This document shows, one piece after another, positions 34,111 to 45,520 of a stretch of DNA of 64,000 bases. The DNA is from Cephalopachus bancanus (lineage: Eukaryota > Chordata > Mammalia > Primates > Tarsiidae). Position numbers and translations under genes: made by a program. How positions within the stretch are numbered: the stretch's first letter is position 1; the number at the start of each line of letters is the position of its first letter. Below the pieces are notes generated by a model that was not told the DNA's origin, did not search any database, and was given only the letters and a program-made list of their open reading frames with translations. The stretch lies in contig JAPVLO010000056.1 in NCBI GenBank assembly GCA_027257055.1, forward strand, positions 8,894,501 to 8,958,500, written 5' to 3'.

Positions 34111-34210
34111 AAATACCAAATACTAGCCAAGTATAGATATAGTATTTACTTCTAAGAGTCAAGTCTCAAAATAAACATCTACACTTTTTAAACATTAAGA
34201 ATGTTCAACA

Positions 34211-34341
34211 GCCAGGCATGGTGGCACAAACCTATCATTCCAGCTACTCAGCAGGCTGAGGCAGGAGGACTGCTTGAACTCAGGCGCTCAAAAGCAGCCT
34301 GGGCAGCCCAGCAAAACCCAATCCCAAAACATAATGAATAA
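34211..34341 (+). repeat. Free Alu monomer
   Basis: Single monomer with perfect 15-bp target-site duplication TTAAGAATGTTCAAC at 34195-34209 and 34342-34356. Ends like a left arm (CAGCCTGGGCAGCCCAGC). Confidence 0.9.
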
Positions 34342-34359
34342 TTAAGAATGTTCAACTTT

Positions 34360-34750
34360 TGTCTTGTCAGCTGTACTAGTTATCTATAGCTGTGGAACAA
34401 GTCCCCGCCCCAAATGTAACAGTTTAAAGCAACAAGCATTTACTATCTCACTCGGTTTCTGGAGTCAAGAATCTGAGAGTGTCACGCTGGGCAGTTCTGG
34501 CTCAGGGTCTGTCGTGAGGTTGCATTCCAGCAATCAGTTGGTGCTGCAGGCTCAATCAGGGTTGGCAGTCCACTCCTAAGATGGCTCGCTCACATGACTA
34601 TTGACAGCAGGCCACAACTTCTCACTGGCCACTGGCAGATGGCCTCAATCCCTGGCCGCACGGCCCCCTCCTAGAGCCGTCTGAGTGTCCTCATGACCTG
34701 GCAGCTGGCTTCCCTAGGGGGAGGAATCCAAGATAGTTCAAGGCAGAAGC
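34360..34750 (+). mobile_element. Ancient mammal-wide repeat, family not assigned
   Basis: 'actagttatctatagctgtggaacaagtccccgccccaaa' and 'gtttaaagcaacaagcatttactatctcac' through 'gacctggcagctggcttcccta' match a common old mammalian interspersed repeat known from consensus, with recurring phrases such as 'atctattgctgcataacaaa'. Confidence 0.6.
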
Positions 34751-35366
34751 CACCGTGCGTTCCACGAGCCAGCGTCAGGAGGGACATGCCCTTATTCCTA
34801 CCAACCCTGATACAATTCAGGAAAGGACACTCCGAGGCCGTGATTCCCAAGGAGGCAAGGGATTGCTAGGACCACCTTGGGGCCTGGCTACCATACTGAT
34901 AAAAAGAAATACCCCAACAGAGCAAAGAACTAATGATTCTTGGCTTTTCAGGGGGTGGAGAGCCAGAGAGGAAATCGTTTCCCAAGAGCAGAGATTAAAC
35001 CCTGTACTAAGCCACCTCAAATAATACTTAAGTGGATAAACTTAAGGTTCTAGCTCCTTGCTCAAGTTTAAGGCCCCATTTCCTGCAATTTTTATACCCA
35101 GCTCTCTTCATTGTATTACCTGTCCTCTGAATTCACCAAAACCAAATTCACCGTCACCTACTCTACTTACAGCTACAGCTCTTGGGATCTGAGGAGAATA
35201 ATTTTTCTCCAAAGCAGTAACTAACATCAATAACCAAGATATCAAGTAACCTTACACCCATGGATATATTTGGTAATAGTGTGGACTGTATATTCAGCAT
35301 GGCACCACTAAATTTTACCATACCAGTTCTTCTCAACACCTTAGCTGGTGGCACAAAGATCATATG
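34751..35366. other. Unassigned non-coding interval
   Basis: An 89-codon open frame at 34755-35024 spans this interval but lacks supporting splice or family evidence. Confidence 0.45.
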
Positions 35367-35381
35367 AAACTCGGTTCTTTA

Positions 35382-35593
35382 TTGGTTCCATGTTTTTGCT
35401 ATTGTGAATAGAGGTGAAACAAACATGCGTGTACAGGTATCTTTTTTGTAGAATGATTTGAGTTCCTCTGGGTATATTCCCAATAGGGGAATTGCTGGGT
35501 CGTATGGAAGGTCAATTTCTAGTTCTTTCAGAAATCGCCACTGTCTTCCACAGAGGTTGCACTAGTTTGCATTCCCACCAGCATGCAGAAGCA
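35382..35593 (-). mobile_element. Tailless internal L1 fragment with target-site duplication
   Basis: 212 bp of late L1 ORF2 in minus orientation, bounded by AAACTCGGTTCTTTA (35367-35381) and AAACTTGGTTCTTTA (35594-35608). Both ends lie inside L1, and there is no A tail or 3' UTR. Confidence 0.88.
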
Positions 35594-35719
35594 AAACTTG
35601 GTTCTTTAACTCCTAGCCAGAGAGAAGAAGTCTGAATCTCCATGCCTCTGATAAATTCATTTCCATCAAAAGACAATTACTTCTATACCCAACTTGCTGT
35701 ATTCTGCCTAGTGAAAAAG

Positions 35720-35815
35720 GAAACTGGCAATTGAGACTTGGGTTCTAGCCCAGCTGTCATTAACTTACTGTGTGATTTCTAGCAAGTCACCTGACTTCTC
35801 TGATCCTCAACTTTT
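35720..35815 (+). repeat. MIR fragment
   Basis: 'gacttgggttctagcccagctgtcattaacttactgtgtgatttctagcaagtcacctgacttctctg' is MIR-like and continues as 'gatcctcaacttt' beyond the Alu pair. Confidence 0.75.
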
Positions 35816-36100
35816 TTTTTTTGAGTTGGAGTCTCACTCTGTTGCCCAGACTGGAGTGCAGTGGCCGCTTCCGGCCACCGCAGCCTCGACCTCCTGCGCT
35901 CCGGCGATCCTTCCGCCTCAGCCTTCCAAGTAACCGGAATTACAGGCATGCGCTACCATGCCCGGCTGATTTTTTTTTGTTTTATTGTAGAGATGAGGTC
36001 TCACTTCCCAGGCGGGTCTCGAACCCGCAGGTTCAGGCAATTCACTCACCTCAGCCTCCCAAAGGCGCGGGATTACAGGCTGAGCCACCGAGCCTGGCTT
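35812..36100 (-). repeat. Alu dimer (5-bp-deletion type), minus strand, outer of a pair
   Basis: Shows AATCAGCC and TAATTCCGGTTAC. Abuts another Alu without any intervening sequence. The joint target-site duplication TGATCCTCAACTTT is at 35801-35814 and 36395-36408. Confidence 0.94.
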
Positions 36101-36394
36101 TTTTTTTTTTTTTTTGAGTTGGAGTCTCACTCTGTCGCCCAGACTGGAATGCAGTGGCCACTCCTGGCCACCACAGCCTCGACCTGCTGGGCTCCGGCGA
36201 TCCTTCCGCCTCAGCCTTCCGAGTAGCCGGAACTACAGGCACGCGCTACCACGCCCGGCTGATTTTTTGATTTATTGTAGAGATGAGGTCTCGCCGAGTT
36301 GCCCAGGTGGGTCTCGAACCCGCGGGCTCAGGCAATCCACTCACCTCAGCCTCCCAAAGGCACGGGATTACAGGCTGAGCCACCGAGCCCGGCT
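36101..36394 (-). repeat. Alu dimer, minus strand, second of a pair
   Basis: Has the undeleted left arm (CAACTCGGC on the complement), so a different subfamily from its neighbour. Confidence 0.94.
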
Positions 36395-36421
36395 GATCCT
36401 CAACTTTAAAAAGCCAGAGTT

Positions 36422-36680
36422 ACACAGAAACAAAGAACAGAATACCATAGATTCTCACTCATAGGCAGACCCTGAACAGTTACCATAATACTATAAGAAA
36501 GGGATTGGCAGGAGCGGGATACTGCCAGGCTTGATGGGGAGGGGGGACACAACCTCAGTAAGGGTACCTGATCTCAAACCAGACAAAGGGGGACCAAAGG
36601 GAGGCCTGAAATTGACCTGTACAATGTCCACTTGTATACCTCATCCTGAATTGTACCTCACATCTTTAAACAACAACAAC
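36422..36680 (+). mobile_element. L1 3' UTR fragment, 5'-truncated
   Basis: 'cacagaaacaaagaacagaataccatagattctcactcataggc' leads into a G-rich L1 3' UTR and (AAC)n A-rich tail. Target-site duplication AAAAAGCCAGA[G/C]TTA at 36408-36421 and 36681-36694. Confidence 0.88.
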
Positions 36681-36913
36681 AAAAAGCCAGACTTAGATCA
36701 AAAGAACTTTTCCGGAGATAAAATAAATTCTACAATTCTGATTCATCTGTGCTTTCAGGTAAACCCAGCTTTCTTATTTCTATCTACTTTCACCTGCAAC
36801 TCTACACTGTTTTTTTTTTTTTTTTTACACGACATCAGAACACAACAGGACAGTGGCCATACCTGAATTCATATTAGACTTTGCTTCCTCTCCCTCCCTA
36901 CTTCACCAAATAG

Positions 36914-37376
36914 TGCTGGGGAAATCTCTGCCATATTCACTGTGGGAAGCACAACAAGCATGAAAACACTTAGCCAGCAAGGTGACCCATGAAGCCCAAC
37001 TGGAGATGAATTTAGGTACATGAATAGGAAACCAATTTCTAAAAAATGGTTTGAACAAAAAATGATCGCTCATCGACACAGACAGATGGCCGTCTTTCCC
37101 CAAAGGATTCACTCTTCACAGACTCTGGTAGCACGATGAAAGACAGAGGAGTGCCCCTTCATGGCAGTGCAGGACATGATCTTCTCATCAGCTGGCAACC
37201 AGTTTTCCTCAGAGAAGGCACAGACACGGCTCAGGCCAAAAGTTATAAACGTCCCTGAATTCCCACGGGAAAAGAGTGTTGCATGGAGAAAGGAGTCTCA
37301 TCTATTGGGCCCAGACATGCTTGAAGAAGAAAGGGAAGACTTTAGCAATTTTCTGACAACGAGAGAAAAGAAGAGA
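36914..37376 (+). pseudogene. Candidate decayed coding exon of an unrecognised gene
   Basis: A strong acceptor-like run (TTGCTTCCTCTCCCTCCCTA then CTTCACCAAATAG) ends at 36913, and a good donor (GAGAA then GTAAGC) follows at 37377. One frame stays readable over about 463 bp with two TGA stops, at 36990 and 37137. Both could be CGA-to-TGA changes. Readable blocks include KPISKKWFEQKMIAHRHRQM, PFMAVQDMIFSSAGNQF and VINVPEFPREKSVAW, then LEEEREDFSNFLTTREKKRS. The protein-like character (long open runs, balanced residues) is better than chance for this AT-rich window. I do not recognise it. It could be an exon of a dying or lineage-lost gene, possibly the same gene as 30870-30969 (same strand, but exon phases require another exon between them), or a processed fragment. 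Confidence 0.4.
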
Positions 37377-37413
37377 AGTAAGCAAATAAAGGAAGGTAAA
37401 AAAGGAGAAGAAA

Positions 37414-37686
37414 CCGGGCGCGGTGGCTCACGCCAGTAATCCCAGTACTTGGGAGGGGGAGGCAGGAGGATTGCGGGAGCCCAGGGGTTCGAGACCAGCC
37501 TGGAAAACTTGGCAAGACCTCATCTCTATCATAAATTAAAAAAAAAAACAAAACCAGGCATGGTGGCATGTGCCTGTAGTTCTAGCTACTTAGGAGGCTA
37601 AGGTGGAAGGATCGCTGGAGCCCAGTGGGAGCATGCCACTGCATTCTAGCCTGGGGGACAGAGTGAGACTTCGACTCAAAAAAAAA
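37414..37686 (+). repeat. Alu dimer, plus strand
   Basis: Old-type left arm (CCGGGCGCGGTGGCTCACGCC) and lineage-type right end. Confidence 0.92.
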
Positions 37687-37772
37687 GGGGGGTGCAGGAT
37701 GAGAGAAGAGAAAAGTTAGAGAGAGGAAGTGGCAGGGAAGTATAAAAAGAAGGCAGGAAATTGTCCAGGACC

Positions 37773-37870
37773 AGAAATTCATCAAGGGAGCCCTGATTAT
37801 TTTGTTCATAAGACATCTCCTTCACCCACCACAGTGCTCAGTACAGAGCAGAAGTCCGTATGCATCGAAT
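37773..37870 (+). repeat. L2-like fragment
   Basis: 'atcaagggagccctgattattttgttcataag' and 'ccacagtgctcagtacagagcagaagtcc' resemble an L2 3' end, and closely match a block inside the Alu at 33551-33626. Confidence 0.6.
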
Positions 37871-37903
37871 GAATGAAAGAATACAATAAAGAAACAGACA
37901 AAC

Positions 37904-38190
37904 TGGGCACGGTGGCTTCAGCCTGTAATCCCAGCACTTTGGGAGGTAGAGGCGAGAGGATTGCCTAAACCCAGGGATTTGAGATCAGCCTGGGCAATTT
38001 GTAGAGACCTCGTTTCTACAGTAAATCAAAAAAATATTAGCCGGGCGTGGTGTCACATGCCTGTGGTTCCAGCTACTTGGAAGGCTGAGGCGGAAGGATC
38101 GCCAGAGCCCAGCAGGTCAAGGCTGCAGTGAGTGTGCCACTGCACTCCAGCCTGGGCGACAGAGTGAGACACCGACTCAAAAAAAAAAAA
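37904..38190 (+). repeat. Alu dimer, plus strand
   Basis: Target-site duplication AAGAAACAGACAAA. Confidence 0.94.
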
Positions 38191-38432
38191 GGGAAGAAAC
38201 AGACAAAAATGGTTTTTAAAAAAGGTGGAATATTCATTTGCTTCCAGCTATGAACTAACTCCAGCCAAAAATCTCACAACTAAAAAAAAAAGATGTAAGA
38301 AGTAAGGTAAGAAAAAGTACATGGATCAGTACAGAACTGTGATCTCTGTGGGAGAAAAAAATATAGAATAAAACACAGGTCCTGCTGTTGAATACCTGGT
38401 CACTTTTTTTGTATATTAATAATCTGTCTCTA

Positions 38433-38730
38433 GCCGGGCTCGGTGGCTCAGCCTGTAATCCCGCGCCTTTGGGAGGCTGAGGTGAGTGGATTACCTGAGC
38501 CCGTGGGTTCGAGACCCGCCTGGGCAACTTGGTGAGCCCTCACCTCTACAGTAAATCAAAAAATCAGCCGGGCGTGGTAGCACTTGCCTGTAGTTCTGGC
38601 TACTTGGAAGGCTGAGGCAGAAGAATTGCCTGAGCCCATCAGGTCGACACTGGGGTGGCCGTGAGTATGCCACTGCAGTCCAGCCTGGATGACAGAGTGA
38701 GACTCCAACTCAAAAAAAAAAACAACAAAA
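38433..38730 (+). repeat. Alu dimer, plus strand (intermediate subfamily)
   Basis: Has AATCAGCCGGGC but keeps CAACTTGG, so it is intermediate between the two subfamilies. Confidence 0.94.
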
Positions 38731-39144
38731 AACCACATTATTTGGCACAGAAACCTCATCGTCCTCTTTGTCATTTTTTAGAGCTCTGCCAATTTTCAGT
38801 ATTAAAATTGTCAAGAACAAGCAACTGAGTAAAGAAACACATTTAAATGTTATCCTAAGACTTGTATCCTTCTGCAGAATAAGCTAATTGTTCATATATT
38901 TGGTTCTTTTGGCTAAATACTGACCCAAGATCAAACGGTATTACCGTTTGAAACCTCAGCTCATTTCCCCTTCCACAGATTATTTGAGATCTTGGTCTAA
39001 CACAACTGTCCCTTCAGGACCCGTCAGATTGCCATAGTAATTGCTCAGTGACCACAGTTGTTGTAACTTTGACACAGAAATGACCACAGTTCTAGGTCAG
39101 CTTTCATTTCAACCAGAAATAAAGACACATCAACAAAAGTGAGA

Positions 39145-39148
<4 letters not shown>
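38731..39148. other. Unassigned non-coding interval
   Basis: No recognised gene or repeat. Confidence 0.5.

Positions 39149-39193
<45 letters not shown>
39149..39193. repeat. (CA)n microsatellite
   Basis: About 22 CA units. Confidence 0.98.
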
Positions 39194-39196
<3 letters not shown>

Positions 39197-39670
39197 TCAC
39201 AAATACAATATCTGTTACAGAGAGGAAATAGAACGGGATCCATTTTGATATCACATAAAGATTCAGATTGAAATACTAGCTATTATTTTTTTCTTATTCT
39301 TCTAAGAACATGAAAAAAATTACCTCCACATTGTAATGAGATATGCTTTTGTTTACATTTATTATATTCCTCAGAGGAAATAAACCAGATTGTCTGTTAA
39401 TAGTCTTTGAAATAATTTTCTAAGGTCATTTCTTAAAGTAAATATTTTAGAAACAAGACTAAGAGATTAATTTTTCCTTAATAGAATGAATTTCAAATTA
39501 TATTTTATATCACCTTAAATTTGATTATTTTAATAGAAAATCTATAAACAAGTTTATAAAGTAATCTACAATTATGAGGAATTGAATTAAAATTTATTTG
39601 CAAAATGAAAAAAATGCATTTAAATTGAGCCTGGTATCAAACATTTGTAAATACTGTTCTTATTTATTTT
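39194..39670. other. Unassigned AT-rich interval
   Basis: No recognised gene or repeat. Confidence 0.5.
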
Positions 39671-39951
39671 TGAGTCAGAGTCTCACTCTGTCACTCAGGC
39701 TGGAGTGCAATGACACGCTCATGGCCACTGCAGGTTCGACCTGCTGGGCTCAGGTGATTCTTCCACCTCAACCTTCCAAGTAGCTGGAACTACAGGCACA
39801 TGCCACCATGCCCGGCTACTTTTTTTATTTATTGTAGAGATGAGGCCTCTCCAAGTTGCCCAGGCTGGTCTCAAACCCATGGGTTCAGGCTATCCTCTCA
39901 CCTTGGCCTCCCAAAGTGCTGGGATTATAGGCGTGAGCCACCGTGCTCGGT
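39671..39951 (-). repeat. Alu dimer, minus strand
   Basis: Imperfect target-site duplication TA[C/G]TGTTCTT. Confidence 0.93.
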
Positions 39952-40228
39952 CTGTAGTGTTCTTTGCCTACCCACATGCTGAGTAGAAGAGGGTAAAAGT
40001 GAAATGAAACACTCAAGGATATAAAATACGAGATATAATACATGCTAGAATATACTTAGGCAATGTGTTTTATGCATTCACTTTATATAAAAAAGAAAGC
40101 TAACTTTAATTTAAAAGCCAACATTACATTCTAAGAGAGTGCCAAAACATTATTTTTTAAAAAAATTCTTTTTAGTAGCTTTCCTTATGCAGATTTAAGT
40201 TCATATCTAGAGCTTCTCAATCATAATT

Positions 40229-40365
40229 GTAATAGCTGACATTTATTGAGCACTTACATGTTGGGTACCAGGCTAAGCACTTTACATTATTTCACTTAGT
40301 CCTAAAGACCCTATAAGGCAAATAAATTATTTCCCCCACTTTACTGGAAAGTAAACTGGGACTTT
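40229..40365 (+). repeat. MIR SINE
   Basis: 'aatagctgacatttattgagcacttacatgttgggtaccaggctaagcactttacattatttc' is a textbook MIR start. Confidence 0.9.
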
Positions 40366-40818
40366 TAACAATATAATGAGTTAAGATAACTAAAAACAGA
40401 ATGTCCACTGCAAAGACCTAGAAATGCTGGAAGAAATAAAACAAATCACTTTTAAAGGATGGATAAACTCAAAAAGAAAAGAAAAGAAAAAGAAGAAAGG
40501 CAGGCAGATCGCCATTAATCCATCCTAGGTGCCAAAAGTGAAGCTGCTGAACCATGAGCTGAAGGGGAGTTTCTGTTGCCTTGGAGAAGTATTGGTCCCA
40601 ATAACTTGAAGACCTAAGTTTTAATATTCAAGTAGGAAAAATTATGAGGCTCTGGGTATGCATGAGAAACAGAGAATCTTTGGATAAAGCCAACACCCTC
40701 AAATAGCTGCTCCTTCTGAGAGGGCATAAACTAAAAAAGAAATGTTTGTCAAGACAAGAAGACAAAGAAGCTTTCTGCCTCGTCCAAGCTCTAAATTAGA
40801 GGGAAGGATATCTTCCCT
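40366..40818. other. Unassigned non-coding interval
   Basis: Includes a purine-rich stretch near 40470-40500. No gene seen. Confidence 0.5.
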
Positions 40819-40937
40819 TGGCTGAGCACAGTGGCTCACACTGGTAATCCCAGTACTTTGGGAGGCCAAGACAGGAGGATTGCTTGAGCCCAAGAGTTTG
40901 AGACCGGCCTGGACAATATAGCAAGAACCCATCTTTA
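40819..40937 (+). repeat. Free left Alu monomer (FLAM-like)
   Basis: Left arm only, ending 'caatatagcaagaacccatcttta' and then unrelated DNA. Confidence 0.85.
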
Positions 40938-40959
40938 CTTTTTTTGGAGCTTCCCCAAA

Positions 40960-41551
40960 ATTCAAGAATTCAGGCCTGTGCCACCTATAAATGCAATGAC
41001 TGCCTAGTGGGTGGAACGCTCCCTGATACAACCGGTAACAGCAAATGCACCACTCTGGGGAGCCCCTCCGATAGCTAGGCCACTGTGGACTCTCAGAGAA
41101 AGACAGGACACCTCAGTAAAGACTAGGTTGCAAAAAGACACATGAGGAAATAATCCGTGACAAGCGGAAGTCCATATCCAAGAACTTGAAACAACCAAAC
41201 AACATTCTGAAAGAGAAACTGGAAAAGGAATAAAGTCATAAAAATGGAGGTAGTATGAAAATAAGGCGACTAGAGGCGGGGAGAAAAGCATTTCACACTT
41301 TCAGAAATGAAAAACTAAACTCTCAAAAGTTAAAACTCAAGAACTGGGTCAAAAAGATTGAAGTCAACTGAAAAAAAGAGTTAGCAAGCTAGAAGATGGA
41401 ACTAAGGAATAAAGCACAGAGAGCTACAAAAGTGGGAAAATGTAAGAGAAAGAGACATGAAGAACAGACTCAAAAGCCCCAAAATAGCTACACTAGGAGT
41501 TACATAAGAAGAAAGTGAATAGAATAGGAGAAAGGCAATATTTAACAGATA
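40960..41551 (+). mobile_element. Old L1 (L1M/HAL1-type) 5' portion
   Basis: A-rich sense strand with the cadence of early L1 5' UTR/ORF1 ('ccctgatacaaccggtaacagc', 'gaagatggaactaaggaa', 'aacagactcaaaagcccc'). Too decayed to type. Confidence 0.65.
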
Positions 41552-41553
41552 AT

Positions 41554-41870
41554 GGGCTAGACGTGCTCCTGCCTGTGACCCCAGCACTTGGAAAGATAAG
41601 GCAGGAGGACTGCTAGAAGCCAGAATTTCAAGACCAGCTGCAGCAACAGAGCAAGGCTCTGCCCTGTCTCTCCAAAAAAAAGAAGATTAGCCAGGCATTG
41701 TGGCACTCCTAGCTACTCAGGTGACTAAGGCAGGAGGCTTGCTTGAGTCCAGGAGTCTGAGGCTGCAGAGAGCTATGATCACACATCTGCACTCCGGCCT
41801 TGACAACAGAGCAAGACACTGTCTCTAAAAAAAATAATAACAATAGTAAATAAAGTAAAATAAAGACATA
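41554..41870 (+). repeat. Old Alu dimer, plus strand
   Basis: Both arms present but strongly diverged, with an AT-rich extended tail. Confidence 0.85.
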
Positions 41871-41913
41871 GTGGTTACAGAAAAGGCTTAATCACTTTAA
41901 AAAATGGTTTGGC

Positions 41914-42209
41914 GCCGGGCTCGGTGGCTCAACCTGTAATCCCAGCACTTTGGGAGGCCGAGGTGAGTGGATTGCCTGAGCCCGCGGGTTCAAGTCCTGC
42001 CTGGGCAACTTGGCGAGACCTCATCTCTACAATAAATAAAAAAAAAATTAGCCGGGCGTGGTAGCGCGCGCCTGTAGTTCCAGCTACTTGGAAGGCTGGG
42101 GCGGAAGGATCGCCGGAGCCCAGCAGGTTGAGGTTGCGGTGGCCGGGAGCGGCCACTGCACTCCAGTCTGGGTGACAGAGTGAGACTCCAACTCAAAAAA
42201 AAAAAAAAA
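41914..42209 (+). repeat. Alu dimer, plus strand (near-consensus)
   Basis: Target-site duplication AAAATGG[T/C]TTG. Confidence 0.95.
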
Positions 42210-42299
42210 TGGCTTGTCAATTTTTTAAAAGTTGAAGATAGAATTACTATATGATTCAACAATATGTCCAAGGCATATAAATAAAATAACTGAAAACAA

Positions 42300-42605
42300 G
42301 CTGGTCATGGTGGCTCTTGGTTATAATCCCAGCACTTTGGGAAGCCAAGGCAAGCGGATTGCCTGAGCCCAGGAGTTCAAAACCAGCCTGGGCAACATGG
42401 TAAAGCCTCATCTCTACGATAAATCAAAAAATTAGCCAGGCATAGTGGCACATGCCTGTAGTTCCAGCTATTGGAAGGCTGAGGCAGAAGGATCTCCTGA
42501 GTTCCGCAGGTTGAGGCTATGGTGGCCATAGTGTGCTGCTGCACTCCAACCTGGACAACAGAGTAAGACTCCAGTTCAAAATAAAAAAATAAAATAAAAT
42601 AAAAC
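42300..42605 (+). repeat. Alu dimer inside old L1, plus strand
   Basis: Diverged dimer, (AAAAT)n tail. Confidence 0.92.
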
Positions 42606-43046
42606 ATATGTCCACATATAAACTTGTATATGAATGTTCATAGCAGTATTACTCATTATTGCTCAAAGCTGAAATAATACAAAGGCCGTCAACTGATGAA
42701 TGAATAAACAAAATGTTGGATATCCATAATGGAAATATTATTTAACCATAAAAAGGAATAAAGTTCTGATACATGCTACAACATGAACCCAGAAAATAGT
42801 ATGCTAAGTGAAAGAACTCAGACACAAAAAACCATGTATTATAGAATTGCATTTATAGAAAATGTTCTGAATAGACAAATTATCAGAGACAGAAGGTAAA
42901 TTAAGGGTTGCCAGAGGCTAGAGAGAGAGAGGAATTGAGGGTGAGCGGTCATGGATACAGTGTTTCATTTTGGGGTGATGAAAACATTTTTAAATTAGAT
43001 AGTGGTGATGGTTGCAAACTTTGTGAGTATATTAAAAGTCATTGGA

Positions 43047-43345
43047 GTCGGGTGCGGTGACTCACGCCTATAATACCAGCACTTTGAGACACCAAGATGA
43101 GAGGATTGCCTGAGCCTATGGGTTCGAGACCAGCCTGGGCAACTTGGCGAGACCTCATCTCAACAATCAGTCAAAAAAGTAGCCGGGTATGGTGGTGCAT
43201 GCCTGTAGTTCCAGCTACTTACAAGACTGAGGTGGAAGGATCGCCGGAGCCCAGCAGGTCGACGCTGAGGTGGCTGTGAGCGTGCCACTGCACTCCAGCC
43301 TGGGTGACAGAGTGAGACTCCAGCTCAAAAATAATAATGCTAATA
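43047..43345 (+). repeat. Alu dimer inside old L1, plus strand
   Basis: Imperfect flanking repeat TAAAAG[T/C]CAT[T/C]. Confidence 0.92.
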
Positions 43346-43380
43346 ATAATTAATAAAAGCCATCAGGGGTTTTTTTGGTT

Positions 43381-43671
43381 TTTTTTTTTTAATTGGAGTC
43401 TCACTCCATCACCCAGGCTGAAGTGCAATGGCAGGCTCACGACCACCACAGCCTTGACCTGCTGGGCTCAGGCGATTCTTCCGCCTCAGACTTCCAAGTA
43501 GCTGGAACTACAGGCACACGCCACCACACCTGGCTACTTTTTTGATTTATTGTAGAGATGATGTCTCGCCAAATTGCCCAGGCTGGTCTCTAACCAATGG
43601 GCTCAAGCAATCCTTTCACCTTGGCCTCCCAAAGTGCTGGGATTATAGGCGTGAGCCACCATGCCCAGCTG
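43381..43671 (-). repeat. Alu dimer inside old L1, minus strand
   Basis: Older right-end sequence (CCACCATGCCCAGCTGGG). Confidence 0.92.
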
Positions 43672-44172
43672 GGCTGTATATTTTTAAAGGATGAATTGTA
43701 TGATGTGTGAATTATATCTCAATTTTTAAAATAAATGTTCAAGCATAATGGCTGAGAATGGTCCAGAAATGATTAAGTTAAGACACAATAAGCCTCAAAT
43801 AGAACAAATAAAATTAAAGATGCAATAAGCATAGTGTAAGAAACCACAGAACACCAAAAATAAAGAGCAATATCTTCAGAATAGCCAGAGAGAAAAACAT
43901 TAATTATCCACAAGGGAACTACAATTAATCTAAAAACAGACTTCTCAAGAGTAGTTATAGAAGCCAGAAGACAATACAATAAGATGAAGTAAAAATATCT
44001 ACAGAAAATTCTACAGTCAGCTAAATGATGCTATAAGAATGAGAGTCACGCTCCAAGAATAAGAACAAAGGCTTTTGTATTAAAGACTATGTATATTTAT
44101 TTAAAACAGGCCCACACTGAAACAATTATTTGATATATATTACAGAAATAAAAAATAAAAAAATTAAATAGA

Positions 44173-44470
44173 GCCGGGCTCGGTGGCTCAGAAGTAATCC
44201 CAAGACTTGGGAGGTTGAGGTGAGTGGAATGCCTGTGCCCGCGGGTTCAAGACCCGCCTGGGCAACTTGGCGAGACCTCATCTCTACAATAAATAAAAAA
44301 TCAGCCAGGCGTGGTGGCACATGCCTGTAATTCCAGCTACTGGGAATACTGAGGCAGAAGGATCGCCGGCACCCAGCAGGTCGAGGTTGCGGTGGCCGGA
44401 AGCAGCCACTGCACGCCAGTCTGGGTGACTGCGTGAGACTCCAACTCAAAACAAAAAACAACAACAACAA
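44173..44470 (+). repeat. Alu dimer, plus strand
   Basis: Target-site duplication AAAATTAAAT[A/T]GA. Confidence 0.95.
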
Positions 44471-45005
44471 AAATTAAATTGAATGCAAAGGATGAATAAC
44501 TAACAAAGAAATAGGTAAATATGTGAATAACGCACAACAGGAATTGACTATACAAAGTAAAATAATGATGTCTAATTTACAATCAAAGCAGAACAAAAAC
44601 ACATGGCAACAATATTGTGTATCATGAAAGGGAATAAATGAAGTTAAAGTGTTCTAGGGTCCCTTGATTATCTGAAAGGGAGGTAAAGATACTGACTAAT
44701 ATTAACATTATTATGCTTGTTTAATGTTTAATGATATATCAGAATGAGAAAAAGATCAATCAACCAAAAGCAACCCAGAACTGACATTGACTTAAAATTT
44801 TAAATAATTTAAAAGTATTCCAAATAGACTATTCCAACTGTATTTCATATATTTAAAAGGCTGGAGGAAATAAACATGTTAAGTGAAGACATTAAAAGAT
44901 ATTGAAAACAAATAAAACACCCAGAGATTAAAAGTTGCAATGTCTACAATAAAAAACTGTACTGGATGAGATTTGTGGGTTAGGCATTGATTTAAAAAGC
45001 AGTGA

Positions 45006-45302
45006 GCCAGGCTTGGTGGCTCAGCCTGTAATCCCGCGCCTTTGGGAGGCTGAGGTGAGTGGATTGCCTGAGCCCGTGGGTTCGAGACCCACCTGGGCAC
45101 CGAAACCTCATCTCTACAATAAATCAAAAATCAGCCGGGCGTGGTAGCGCGTGCCTGTAGTTCCAGCTAGGAAGGCTGAGGCGGAAGGATCGCCGGAGCC
45201 CAGCAGGTCGAGGCTGCAGTGGCTGGGAGCGGCCACTGCACTCCAGTCTGGGCGACAGAGTGAGACTCCAACTCAAAAAAATAAATAAAAATGAAAATAA
45301 AA
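45006..45302 (+). repeat. Alu dimer (5-bp-deletion subfamily), plus strand
   Basis: CCTGGGCACCGAAACC and AATCAGCCGGGC. Target-site duplication AAAAAGCAGTGA. Confidence 0.95.
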
Positions 45303-45373
45303 AGCAGTGAACTTGAGCACAGAGCAATAGAAACTGTCCAAAAATAAACACAAAGAAAAAAAATACTTAAAGA

Positions 45374-45520
45374 ATGAAAGACAAGAAGACAGAAAAAACC
45401 AGAAAGGGAAGGAGGTGGGGGTGGAGAGAGAGAAGGAAAGAGAAAAAGAAGGAAAGGGAGGGGAGAGGAGAGGAGAGCAGCGAAGGGAAGGACAGAGGGA
45501 GGGACAGAAGGATAAGAAGT
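45374..45520. repeat. Purine-rich low-complexity tract
   Basis: GA/GGA/GAAA-rich, about 95% purine. The open frame here reflects the composition bias. Confidence 0.95.

Larger units (their letters stand above)
42210..43740 (+). mobile_element. Old L1 3' end, split by Alus
   Basis: L1 segments 42210-42299, 42606-43046 and 43672-43740. They read through 'tgaatgaataaacaaaatgttggatatccat', 'gcaactttgtgagtatattaaaagtcattg' and finally 'gatgaattgtatgatgtgtgaattatatctcaat', the typical 3' end of older L1s. Confidence 0.8.
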
